This document shows, one piece after another, positions 52,890 to 61,042 of a stretch of 64,000 bases of DNA (its first letter is position 1; the number at the start of each line of letters is the position of its first letter). This DNA comes from Flavobacterium sp. HJ-32-4 (GTDB lineage Bacteria > Bacteroidota > Bacteroidia > Flavobacteriales > Flavobacteriaceae). Made by a program: the position numbers and the translations under genes. A model generated the notes under the pieces. The model saw nothing but the letters and a program-made list of their open reading frames with translations, did no database searches and had not been told where the DNA came from. The stretch spans positions 2,633,001 to 2,697,000 of the forward strand of contig NZ_CP092832.1 in assembly GCF_022532105.1 (NCBI RefSeq), given 5' to 3'.

Positions 52890-53206
52890 TAGAAGGAGTT
52901 GGCAGTGGGCAGTCGCAGGAGTAGGCAGTGGGCAGTCGCAGTGGGCAGTGATGCTTTCATGCTAGAACGTTGCACCCCATTAAGTTTACAGTCGCAGTCA
53001 CAGGAGTAGGCAGTGGGCAGTGGGCAGTCGCAGTGGGCAGTGAGACTTCTGTGCGAGAACGTTGCACCCCATTCAGTTTACAGTCGCAGTCGCAGGAGTG
53101 GGCAGTGGGCAGTCGCAGTTGGCAGTGATATTTTCATGCGAGAACGTTGCACCCTATTCAGTGGGCAGTAGGCAGTCGCAGTAGGCAGTGATGCTTCCAA
53201 GCGACA
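52890..53206. repeat. Tandem repeat region, about 84-93 bp units
   Basis: Three copies of AGAACGTTGCACCC (starting near 52963, 53056, 53140), each embedded in GGCAGTGGGCAGTCGCAG tracts. The tracts are the reverse complement of the CTGCGACTGCCCACTGCC words elsewhere. No gene. Confidence 0.85.
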
Positions 53207-53256
53207 AATTAGCATCATTACCCCGCACTCATTGTCATCCCCATTCCGGTGGTGGT

Positions 53257-53391
53257 ACCCAACGAGCGTTTTGCGAAATTGTGGTGTCTCGGTTGGGTTG
53301 GACGTTCGTTTTTCAATAACTTCGTTTGGGATACGATCAGCGCTCCGGTTTGGGATGGGCGCATCTTCGCAAAAGCCTTTTGACGTTCGCA
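53257..53391 (+). other. Candidate degenerate attC-like palindrome
   Basis: Starts ACCCAAC (53257-53263) and ends GTTCGCA (53385-53391), with inner arms TTTTGCGAA/TTCGCAAAA and extra bases on the right arm, as in the attC sites at 59.1 and 60.1 kb. The next gene starts 13 bases after the cut position. The right end does not match the core site consensus fully, and no matching cassette end was found downstream. Confidence 0.35.
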
Positions 53392-53398
53392 ACAGACA

Positions 53399-54019
53399 AT
53401 GAGACAACAACATACGGACGATATTATCAAATTCCTTACTGCTTATATTGAGCCGGTGGACGACAATGTGTATGGAGTTGGTTACAGAGCGGCTGTTTAC
53501 TTGAAAGACGGAACATTCTTGCCTTGCGTTATCTTTCGGAATCCAACGACAATGGTGAATTTGGCTATTAGGCGATTTAAAGAAGAACAAACACAAAAGA
53601 ATATCTTTGGCCGTCCATCGGCACGTGGTTATTATACCGTTGTAAAATCATTTGTGACAACCGGAAATTGTATTAATGCCCGCGACATTGACAGAGTCGA
53701 AAAAAGTAGGTTTGCATTTCCATTGCCAATACAAAGCCAAATTCGTGGCGAGACTACCATGGGTTGGACCGGTTTTGCTGCCCGCATGAAAGACGGAACG
53801 TATATTGGTTTTGGCACTACTTCCCATTGGGACTTTTTCGAAATGCCGGATGGCTATTCCGTTGACGATATTGAAGAAATCATCCCTCACAGCTACGTTC
53901 TAAAAACAGGAGAATTACGAAGCCATAGAGCGTCCTCCTTTGAACCCTCCGGTGCTTATAAAGACGCTGTCATCTATAGGGAGCGACCTTTTTTTGACTG
54001 CTTCATTGACAACTTATGA
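53399..54019 (+). CDS. Hypothetical protein
   Basis: 206 residues, no signal or membrane segment. Two similar beta units: GYRAAVYLKDGTFLPCVIF (near 28-46) and GWTGFAARMKDGTYIGFGT (near 122-140), then an acidic segment (DDIEEIIPHSYVL). AT-richer than the core, first of the accessory genes at the right. No family recognised. Confidence 0.65.
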   Translation: MRQQHTDDIIKFLTAYIEPVDDNVYGVGYRAAVYLKDGTFLPCVIFRNPTTMVNLAIRRFKEEQTQKNIFGRPSARGYYTVVKSFVTTGNCINARDIDRVEKSRFAFPLPIQSQIRGETTMGWTGFAARMKDGTYIGFGTTSHWDFFEMPDGYSVDDIEEIIPHSYVLKTGELRSHRASSFEPSGAYKDAVIYRERPFFDCFIDNL

Positions 54020-54084
54020 TATAGATCCGTTGCCAAAATGCACTGTGGTTATGGAGGAATGACACTATCCCTAAAGAAGACGAA

Positions 54085-54807
54085 ATGAACGGACTTGACA
54101 AAATGGAAGAGATGACAGGTAAGCAGGATACATCAGCTGAACTGAAAAAAGGAGCGATAAAACAGATCCTCATTCAGACGGCAGGTGACGTTTTGCCTGA
54201 CTTTGAGTTTGTATCCTACAAAGACAATTGTTACTCCTTTCTACGACAACGTAAACTGCACCCTTTTACAGTTTACGAAATTCTCCACCTATCCTTCACG
54301 CTCCGTGGTAAAAACGTTTCCTGCTCGATTGCATCCAGGCTCAATCCGGGATGCCTTTTTTTTAGCGAATACAACACCGGGCTGCTAAATCCGCACCGAG
54401 ACTTGAAAATGTTGAAGCCTACTTCAGGTGCTTTGCCTATCCAGGATGCCTACTATTTCCATAATGGACAAGTTGAAACCACCACACTGGTTGTGAAAGA
54501 AATCTTTGACGACTTTAAAGAATACGGTCTCCCCTTTCTTGACAAACAAATGGAACAACTAACTTCAAATTCTATTGTTAAACTGGGCTTAGCCTACATA
54601 GACGGGTTACAAATTGACAAACAGCAACTGAAAGCCGGGATCACAGAGGAACTGAATAAAGGTGGATATTTACTTTCTAGTATACAACACCCGATTTATA
54701 TTGACCTTAAAGAGAAATTGCTGTCTGTAAGCGGCCAAAGCCGTGAAGACAGACGACTCATACCGAAGACTGCACACGAGTTATTGGAGCTGTATTGGAT
54801 GAGATGA
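54085..54807 (+). CDS. Hypothetical protein
   Basis: 240 residues, cytosolic. The N-terminal half resembles the strand order of DUF4304-like proteins: DFEFVSYKDNCYSFLRQRKLHPFTVYEILHLSFTLRGKN, then a GCLFFSEYNTG strand; the C-terminal half is helical. Similarity is suggestive only. Codon use is AT-leaning. It follows the previous gene by 65 bases and may share its transcript. Confidence 0.6.
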   Translation: MNGLDKMEEMTGKQDTSAELKKGAIKQILIQTAGDVLPDFEFVSYKDNCYSFLRQRKLHPFTVYEILHLSFTLRGKNVSCSIASRLNPGCLFFSEYNTGLLNPHRDLKMLKPTSGALPIQDAYYFHNGQVETTTLVVKEIFDDFKEYGLPFLDKQMEQLTSNSIVKLGLAYIDGLQIDKQQLKAGITEELNKGGYLLSSIQHPIYIDLKEKLLSVSGQSREDRRLIPKTAHELLELYWMR

Positions 54808-54907
54808 AACGAGCACGGGTCAGGTGTAGGCCTTGGGTAGTAGTCAGCGGTTGGTGGTTTGGATATAGCTTCTCGGTTACTCAGGTACTCCGTTTGCGGT
54901 AAGCGGG
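54808..54907. other. Gene-free spacer, nothing recognised
   Basis: Lead-in to the duplicated tract at 54908. Confidence 0.5.
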
Positions 54908-55219
54908 TTTTAATACATTGATGATACTGTATCCATACTCTATCCCTACACGATCCAGGAGGGAGGTGAGGCGTGTTTGGGAGTGACCGATAACGTCGCG
55001 GAAAGTCGGAGACGTTTGCACTGCGGAGCGGGTGTGGCTGCACGCCGTTAGCTACGGGATGTGGTTTTGATACATTCGTGATACTCTATCCATACTCTAT
55101 CCCTACACGATCCAGGATGGTGAGGCGTGTTTTGGAGTGGGCGATAGTGTTGCGCAACGTCGGGGACGATTGTGCAGCGGATTTGTTCTTGGCAGGTGTT
55201 GCGGAGCGGGGTGTTTCTT
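54908..55219. repeat. 156-bp imperfect tandem duplication
   Basis: Two units (from 54908 and 55064) share TTTTrATACATT...TATCCATACTCTATCC...ACGATCCAGGA, then GGTGAGGCGTGTTT and a CGATAnyGTyGCG...GTCGG tail. A third partial copy of the tail is at 56596-56680. No coding function; a 63-codon frame at 55265 is not credible. Confidence 0.75.
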
Positions 55220-55587
55220 CGGTTTTGAATAACGGAGCGGTCCTCTGAAAAGCATTATCAGGAATTGAAAAATGTTCAGATCTGGATTCGGTACTTAAAT
55301 CGGATTTTCTGCGTTTACGGTTACACTCGTGATGCTAGTGGTATCCTACATTCGCTTATAGAAATACACACACTGATAACATTCGTGTTCTGCATTCCCG
55401 AATTGCGTAAAGGCGAAAGTAACTTGAACCGCAGAGAACAGGGGCTTCCAACGTGATATGGTGGTTAAGTCGTTGACCAGGTTTCCGTTTTTTGATTACT
55501 TTAGCCCTGGCGGAGCCGTCTCAGTTCCATAACCCAACAAACTGCGTGCGGCCGCTAAAGGTTGGCAAACATTATACTAAATGAACC

Positions 55588-56556
55588 ATGAAAATTAATG
55601 TACTATCTTTTGTAATTTTCATTAGTTGCATCTCATGTGCTCAAAATATAACAATTGTCAGCCCATGGTTAAAAGCAAACATTTTAGCAACAAATACAAC
55701 CGATTATTTAACTGCAAAGGACCTCAACGGAAATTGGCTACAGATTGACCAGAATAGTGATGGCGAAATTCAAATTGAAGAAGCCCTAAACGTGAGCTAC
55801 TATTTTGACGCCAATCTTGGTGCTGTCACTAGTTTTGAAGGCTTGAATAGTTTCGCAAATTTAGAATATCTGACTCTCGCGTATAACCAAGTGCCTACGG
55901 ATCTGGACCTGAGCGGACTAGATAAACTAAAATACTTGTTTTGTTACTACAACAGCTTAACGGGTGTAAATCTGGAAGGGTGTGTTTCTTTGGAAACAAT
56001 CAACCTGAATTTGAATTATGTAACCTCTTTAGATGTTAGCGAACTGCAGGCGCTTCAAATATTGAATTGTCAGAATAACTATTTGACGACTTTGGACATA
56101 AGTGCTTGTAGTGCATTAAATAGTTTAAGCTGTTATAATAACTCCCTTTCGAACTTAAATATTAACAACGGAGTTAACTGGATACCATTTGACGGTACGT
56201 CAGGAAATTTTATCGGATTTGGTAATACTTCCATTAGTCAAGTATGCACCAACCTGGCCTCGGTGCCACTTATAGCAGACTATTATTCGCCGTATACGTC
56301 AAACGTCACAGACTGTACAACTTTAGATTCAAAAGAAAGTATGGTGAGTGAAGTGAAATTTTATCCAAATCCAGCAAAAGATAAAATTTTTTTCACTGAA
56401 CAAATGGATGAAGTAGCCATTTATTATTTCCAGAAAAAACTTATTGTTTCCAAAAATAGTAATGAACTAGACTTGTCTGAACTCGCTTCGGGAATTTATA
56501 TAGTAAAAATGCTGGTAAGAGGGGCCACCATATACTCCAAATTAATTAAAGAATAA
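55588..56556 (+). CDS. Secreted leucine-rich-repeat-like protein with T9SS sorting domain
   Basis: 322 residues. Signal peptide (cut near SCISCAQ). Residues about 75-200 are degenerate leucine-rich repeats of about 21 residues (LEYLTLAYNQVPTDLDLSG, LKYLFCYYNSLTGVNLEGC, LQILNCQNNYLTTLDISAC). The last 75 residues form a type A T9SS C-terminal domain (FYPNPAKDKIFF ... SGIYIVKMLVRG). The protein is surface-exposed, perhaps adhesive. AT-rich relative to the core. Confidence 0.85.
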   Translation: MKINVLSFVIFISCISCAQNITIVSPWLKANILATNTTDYLTAKDLNGNWLQIDQNSDGEIQIEEALNVSYYFDANLGAVTSFEGLNSFANLEYLTLAYNQVPTDLDLSGLDKLKYLFCYYNSLTGVNLEGCVSLETINLNLNYVTSLDVSELQALQILNCQNNYLTTLDISACSALNSLSCYNNSLSNLNINNGVNWIPFDGTSGNFIGFGNTSISQVCTNLASVPLIADYYSPYTSNVTDCTTLDSKESMVSEVKFYPNPAKDKIFFTEQMDEVAIYYFQKKLIVSKNSNELDLSELASGIYIVKMLVRGATIYSKLIKE

Positions 56557-56650
56557 CGTCTGCCCACAGCCGCCGCGCTCAATCGGCCAGTTGGGAGTAC
56601 CGATAGCGTCGCGCAACGTCAGAGAAGCTTGCGCTGCGGATGTGTTATTG
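56551..56650 (+). other. Possible attC-like remnant
   Basis: GAATAAC (56551-56557, overlapping the stop of the LRR gene) and GTTATTG (56644-56650) are near-complementary ends. Inner segments CCGCCGCGC and GCGCTGCGG also pair. No matching cassette start or end nearby was confirmed. Confidence 0.3.
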
Positions 56651-57266
56651 GTAGATGTTGCGGAGCGGGGATTTTATTTGACGTTTTGGATCGGACCTTA
56701 TCCCCACTGCTGATTTTCAAACCTGAACCCTACATCTTTACCTTCCAGTCCCTTCTTTCTGCACCTATCCTTCTTTTGTCTTGACACAAACCGAGGACCA
56801 AGCAACTCGTTTATCGCTACCAATTATGGGCCGGGCCCGAAGGTTCAGCGAAGCTAAAAGAAGCAAAAAGTCAAGCGCTTGGTTCGTTCGGCGACCCGCC
56901 AATCCCTTGTTCCGGAAATAAAATAAACTCGCTGGCGCTCAGACAGTATTTTATTTCTGCGGAACCGCGGGATGGCTGGTGCCCGCCTGCCACGAACCTA
57001 TGCGCGAGGTACGCTTTGAGACCTTGTAGTAGTGACAACTTTAATCGCGTACGCATTGAAGAATGTGATCTGTCACGTTGATACGCAAAATATACGCTTT
57101 ATGTAGGTTTTCGTATAGCTATTTAAGGACTAGACAGGCGGAAACGGAGTATCCTCGCGTGTGTTCCGTACCGATTGATCACGAGCGAGGGGGCCACACT
57201 TTTCTATTATAGTGCCCTAATAGACTGATTGTAAGAGAGTACTAGTTTTTGGTAAGGCGTATTGCG
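56651..57266. other. Gene-free region with a hairpin
   Basis: About 600 bases without a credible gene. The third copy of the 55-kb tail repeat runs to about 56680. At 56915-56925 and 56947-56957 lies a perfect 11-bp inverted repeat (GAAATAAAATA / TATTTTATTTC) around a 21-base GC-rich loop. Confidence 0.6.
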
Positions 57267-57274
57267 TATATTTG
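57267..57274 (+). promoter_or_regulatory. -7 box TATATTTG
   Basis: Perfect TAnnTTTG 41 bases before the ATG at 57316; the only TTG upstream is too close (15 bases). Confidence 0.4.
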
Positions 57275-57315
57275 GGACTGAGCCAACCTATACGAACAAC
57301 CTTAACAAACTCATC

Positions 57316-57831
57316 ATGAAAACTCCCAGCACAAATTTCAACATTGTAATGATGTTGGTAATCCTCGTTTTTCAAACTACAAACTTGCTTGCACAAGCGC
57401 CTCCGCCGGGCAAATATGACACCACCAACTATCCGGAGGACCGGGCCTTCATTGCTTCCATTTCCAATATTTTTGACCCTTCGTTATCCCTGAATGATAA
57501 CTCGATCAGTATTGGGGCGGATGGTTCAATTGCGTACGGACTGGAAGAAGAGTTTCAAAAATTTGCCCGGAATGGTATGACTTTTAAATCGGTGGTTTCC
57601 GTGCCCGGTACGGAACTCATTCGAATCTTCAATGGCCAGACCGCGATCAAAACAAAAGTGGCGGATGTGGTTTTTTCCACTCCTGATGGCGATTTACATT
57701 TTAAAGTGATCCGGTCTGAAACCTACATTAAAGACAACGGAAAATGGTATTATGTGTTGGGGCAGGGCACTAACTTTATGACCCAGGAAGAATTTGATGC
57801 CTTTAAAAAAGCCCATACTACGAAAAACTAG
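57316..57831 (+). CDS. Secreted NTF2-like/DUF4440-type protein
   Basis: 171 residues from ATG 57316. Signal peptide (cut after LLAQ), then an alpha+beta fold with YPEDRAFIASISNIFD, the 'DNSISIGADGSIAYG' strand and a C-terminal YIKDNGKWYYVLGQGTNFMTQEEFDAFK, typical of SnoaL/DUF4440 proteins, in which the final strand carries a KW. No active site visible. The TTG start upstream overlaps the -7 box and is rejected. Confidence 0.7.
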   Translation: MKTPSTNFNIVMMLVILVFQTTNLLAQAPPPGKYDTTNYPEDRAFIASISNIFDPSLSLNDNSISIGADGSIAYGLEEEFQKFARNGMTFKSVVSVPGTELIRIFNGQTAIKTKVADVVFSTPDGDLHFKVIRSETYIKDNGKWYYVLGQGTNFMTQEEFDAFKKAHTTKN

Positions 57832-58173
57832 TGCCTAAAATGACGTGCGTCGGCTAACCGAACCTAAGCGCAGGGCTTGGTGTCTTCCGCTTCCCGCTTG
57901 TTGTCGCCTTTGCATTTCCATAGTAGCCGCCCGCGCGCTGCCAACCTCTGTGTACAATACGCCTGCCAAGCACAGGACGTGAGTTGTATTTCGGAATTAA
58001 TTTGTACTTTCGGATAATTTCGGGGAGTTAGGTGGAGACGGTTTTTTTTGCGGTGCATTGATGGATTGAAACTATCGGGATTGTATGGTGTACTCTTTCT
58101 GTTTCTGATTGATTTTTACCTATATGCTGAAATTCTGGGATTATAGTATGAATACTTTAGAAGTATAAATGAG
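57832..58173. other. Gene-free stretch up to the cassette array boundary
   Basis: No gene called. A GC-rich part (57850-57990) holds a short CAGGGCTTGG/CCAAGCACAGG-like inverted repeat. The last 40 bases are AT-rich with a TACTT-TAG-AAGTA palindrome just before GTTAGGC (58173-58179), the left end of cassette 1. No attC-type arms are present here. Confidence 0.55.
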
Positions 58174-58195
58174 TTAGGCGAAATAACATCAAAAC

Positions 58196-59050
58196 ATGAC
58201 GGATAATTCTCAACTTACGATAAGGTTTGGAGGCGATGGAAATATTAAAGTCGATACTCTAACTGATTTTCTTGAAATCTACAAGGAACTTATTTTCATT
58301 GTCAATCACCAACTTGGTTATAGTAATGATGATTTAATTATAGAAGTATCTCCTCCAGAAAATGGGAGCTTCAAAATCAAAATATCGCCTAAATATCAAA
58401 AATTATTGCTGCGCTCATTCGAGACAATTGTTGTGTCAACTATTGGAGGTTTACTATTATATTTTCTAACTAAAAATGACGATGGCAAAACTCTTGAAGA
58501 GATTAGAGATCTGCTACAAAAACAAACGAATGATCCAACTATCATAAACAACGTTTATAACATTTACGAAAATTCTGGTGCGGAGCAAAAAATACAGCAA
58601 TCGTTTGCAGTAGTCAATGGAGATGACAATGTCACTTCTCTAAAAATCGATCAGGATGGTCATCAAATTATTGATGTCCCAAAATCACAATTTCCTAAAC
58701 TTATCAATACTAATATTCAAGAGAATTATGTTCTCGAACCTAGAACTGACATATTAAAAGATGAAGCTGTACTTGTAATCAAAACTATTCATTTTGAAGG
58801 CAATGCAAAATGGGTTTTTGTTTTTAGAGGCTATACAATTAAAGCTTCAATAAAAGATGCTGAATTTTTGAGTAAACTCAATAATGAAGCATTTAGAAAA
58901 GGTGATAATTTGAGAGTTACTTTGGCTAGAACTAGAATATATGATGAAGATTTACAAACATACATGGTAGACGAAAGCACATATGTTATCGAGAAAGTAA
59001 TTGAACATATTTCTAAAACGGATAATCAAAGTAAACTAGATTTTAAATAG
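58196..59050 (+). CDS. Cassette 1: single-TM protein of unknown function
   Basis: 284 residues. N-terminal domain (about 1-75) with LTIRFGGDGNIKVDTLTDF and a conserved-looking PPENGSFKIKI strand; one membrane helix (about 78-93, TIVVSTIGGLLLYFLT). It is followed by a polar linker with a 'VVNGDDNVTSLKID' segment and a C-terminal beta domain (AVLVIKTIHFEGNAKWVFVFRGYTIKASI). No named family recognised. Very AT-rich, ATG 23 bases from the cassette start. The stop codon's last base is already in the attC-adjacent complement. Because the neighbouring cassette is a defence system, a defence role is possible but unproved. Confidence 0.75.
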   Translation: MTDNSQLTIRFGGDGNIKVDTLTDFLEIYKELIFIVNHQLGYSNDDLIIEVSPPENGSFKIKISPKYQKLLLRSFETIVVSTIGGLLLYFLTKNDDGKTLEEIRDLLQKQTNDPTIINNVYNIYENSGAEQKIQQSFAVVNGDDNVTSLKIDQDGHQIIDVPKSQFPKLINTNIQENYVLEPRTDILKDEAVLVIKTIHFEGNAKWVFVFRGYTIKASIKDAEFLSKLNNEAFRKGDNLRVTLARTRIYDEDLQTYMVDESTYVIEKVIEHISKTDNQSKLDFK

Positions 59051-59057
59051 TTACTTC

Positions 59058-59194
59058 GCCTAACAGCGGCTAGGCGCAATTGCCAAATTCAGAGTTTATA
59101 GAAAGTTCACGTTTTCTAATCATTTTTGGTCTTAGCGGAGAATACTCGGTTCCAAAACCTTGGCAACTGTCGCCTGAGCCGCGGAACGTTATGC
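59058..59194 (+). other. attC-like site 1
   Basis: 137 bases. Left end GCCTAAC (59058-59064), right end GTTATGC (59188-59194). Arms CGCCTAAC-AG-CGGCTAGGCG...TTGCC and GGCAAC...CGCCTGAGCCGCGG...ACGTTATGCG pair with unpaired extra bases on the right arm, as in integron attC hairpins. The central part is AT-rich and not conserved with site 2. Confidence 0.8.
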
Positions 59195-59241
59195 GTCAGC
59201 TTAAAAGACAACATTCACAAAAGAAAACATAAATCGACAAT

Positions 59242-60069
59242 ATGAATTTATCAATATCAGAGCAACTAACATACTCAACAGTTCGAATTGAATGCGAACT
59301 AAAAACAGGTGGAATTTCTACTGGAACGGGTTTCTTCTTCAACTTTCTTGAGGACAAAACGAATAATACTCATGTACCTGTGGTTGTAACAAACAAACAC
59401 GTAATAAAAAACGCTTCCAAAGGAAAACTTATTATTACTAAGGCTAATGAAAATGGAGAACCAATCGACACGCAACATTTTACAATTGCATTTGACAATT
59501 TTGAAAGTTTTTGGCGGCTTCATCCCGAAGCTGACGTGGATTTATGTGCTATGCCCATTGCTCCTTTCGTAAATGAAGCACAAAAAAGGGGAGACAAATT
59601 GTTTTATATACCTTTCACAAAAGACCTATTGTTAACCGAAAAACACAAAGACGAATTAACGGCAATTGAAGATGTTCTTATGATTGGGTATCCAAACGGT
59701 ATCTGGGACTCTGTAAATAATATGCCCATTTTTAGAAAAGGAACAACAGCGACAAATCCTTTAATCGACTACAATGGGAAAAAAGAAATAATGATTGACA
59801 TCGCTGCTTTTCCTGGTTCAAGTGGCTCACCTGTTTTAATTTTCAACGAAGGTGGTTACAGAGATAAGAAAGGTAATATGTATATGGGGGTGAGCAGAAT
59901 AATCTTGTTAGGTGTTTTGTATGCTGGACCACAAGCAACAGCGACAGGCGAAATTGTTATGACACCAAATCTGCAAAGACCAATCGCGGTATCACAAATT
60001 CCAAACAATTTGGGTCTTATAATTAAATCTGAAAGGATAATAGAAATGGAAAAATTATTCAAACAATAA
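59242..60069 (+). CDS. Cassette 2: trypsin-like serine protease
   Basis: 275 residues, no signal peptide, so probably cytosolic. The chymotrypsin-fold triad is visible: H53 (VVTNKHVI), D100 (EADVDLCAM) and S194 in FPGSSGSPVL, with VLMIGYPNG before it. The oxyanion region and the C-terminal strand are in place, so it is likely active. Length and order match bacterial trypsin-like peptidases without PDZ domain, which sometimes occur in defence loci as effectors. Substrate unknown. AT-rich like cassette 1, ATG 53 bases from the cassette start. Confidence 0.85.
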   Translation: MNLSISEQLTYSTVRIECELKTGGISTGTGFFFNFLEDKTNNTHVPVVVTNKHVIKNASKGKLIITKANENGEPIDTQHFTIAFDNFESFWRLHPEADVDLCAMPIAPFVNEAQKRGDKLFYIPFTKDLLLTEKHKDELTAIEDVLMIGYPNGIWDSVNNMPIFRKGTTATNPLIDYNGKKEIMIDIAAFPGSSGSPVLIFNEGGYRDKKGNMYMGVSRIILLGVLYAGPQATATGEIVMTPNLQRPIAVSQIPNNLGLIIKSERIIEMEKLFKQ

Positions 60070-60079
60070 AAAGCCGAAC

Positions 60080-60211
60080 GCATAACAGGCGTTTGGCAAA
60101 AAAGCGGGTTTAGTGCTTAAAAGAAGCTTTGTGCTTCGTATCAAATTTAGTGCTGTTAGACAGTTTAGTGCTTCGAAATCCGCTTCTTCGCCAAGCGCCA
60201 GACCGTTAACA
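60080..60211 (+). other. attC-like site 2
   Basis: 132 bases. Left end GCATAAC (60080-60086), right end GTTAACA (60205-60211). Arms CATAACAGGCGTTTGGC...AAAGCGG and CCGCTTCTTCGCCAAGCGCC...CGTTAAC pair with an asymmetric bulge. The loop region contains TTTAGTGCTT three times. Confidence 0.8.
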
Positions 60212-60256
60212 GAGGTTCTAAAACCAACCTAGTCGACAATTTACAAAGCTTAATAA

Positions 60257-61042
60257 ATGAATATTGACATACTAACTCATTTTGAAGAATCGGCAAGTGA
60301 AAATGGTATAACTATTTTCACTTTAAGAAATGCTGAAAGAGATGCTTTTTTTAATAAGCTACCTCAACCTTTTAGATGTTTATATTTGACAGATGAGGAC
60401 TTAGAATGGCGTACTAATGAATTTGGAACATCGAGAGCGGAAGAAATATTTGATAAGATCCCAGACAATCCGACTATCCAATCTGGGGAATTTTCTGAAA
60501 TTCTATGTTATTACATTATCCCTGAAAAATATTTGCCTTCCGCCCATTTAAGACCACCTAAATGGAAATGGAAAGAGAGTAAAAATAATCCTGCACATTT
60601 TACCGATGTTATTCTTTTTTGTCAAAATGACCTCGATAATCCAAGTACTGAAGACAGCTTAATATCAATTGAGTCAAAAGCAAGAGCTTCAAGACCAACC
60701 AGTACAGAAAGCTCTCTTCAAAAAGCAATTGATGATGCTCATAAAGATTATGTAAGTCGCTTAGGGGAAAGTTTATTTCATTTAAAAACTCGCTATAAAG
60801 ATGATAAAAACGCAGAAGCTGTAAATAGACTAAGTCGTTTCATGGATGTGGCTAATTATCCTACTTTCGTTAAACACTTTAAAGCAATTGCAACGGTTGA
60901 CAGGTCATTTGCGGACACTCATTTAAATAATGTTACTGAAATTCCTGATGATATCAGAGATACGTTTGAAGTAATACTTATAAGAATTGAAAACTTGAAG
61001 GGAGCTTACGAGCATACTTTCACTGCAATTTTAGCAACATGA
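60257..61042 (+). CDS. hamA: Hachiman defence protein HamA (DUF1837 nuclease)
   Basis: 261 residues. HamA is the nuclease effector of the Hachiman anti-phage system, held inactive in a complex with HamB and released when HamB senses damaged or phage DNA. A PD-(D/E)xK-type core can be read: E81 in GEFSEILCYYII, D117 in HFTDVILF, and E139-x-K141 in ISIESKARAS, the spacing of DUF1837 proteins. Normal length. It begins 51 bases into cassette 3 and overlaps hamB by ATGA. AT-rich, unlike the core genome. Family call rests on motif order and the hamB partner. Confidence 0.85.
   Translation: MNIDILTHFEESASENGITIFTLRNAERDAFFNKLPQPFRCLYLTDEDLEWRTNEFGTSRAEEIFDKIPDNPTIQSGEFSEILCYYIIPEKYLPSAHLRPPKWKWKESKNNPAHFTDVILFCQNDLDNPSTEDSLISIESKARASRPTSTESSLQKAIDDAHKDYVSRLGESLFHLKTRYKDDKNAEAVNRLSRFMDVANYPTFVKHFKAIATVDRSFADTHLNNVTEIPDDIRDTFEVILIRIENLKGAYEHTFTAILAT

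Noticed and set aside
55265-55456. 63-codon frame on the plus strand
   Set aside because: Poor start context, next to repeats, no similarity or structure; composition differs from flanking genes.
56596-56680. Repeat tails at 54.98, 55.13 and 56.6 kb as a run of attC sites
   Set aside because: They are direct, not palindromic, repeats and lack the complementary cassette ends seen at 59-64 kb; only the overlap at 56551-56650 is kept as a weak candidate.
57864-58058. 64-codon frame on the minus strand
   Set aside because: Begins in a GC-rich inverted-repeat spacer, no signal or domain; likely chance.
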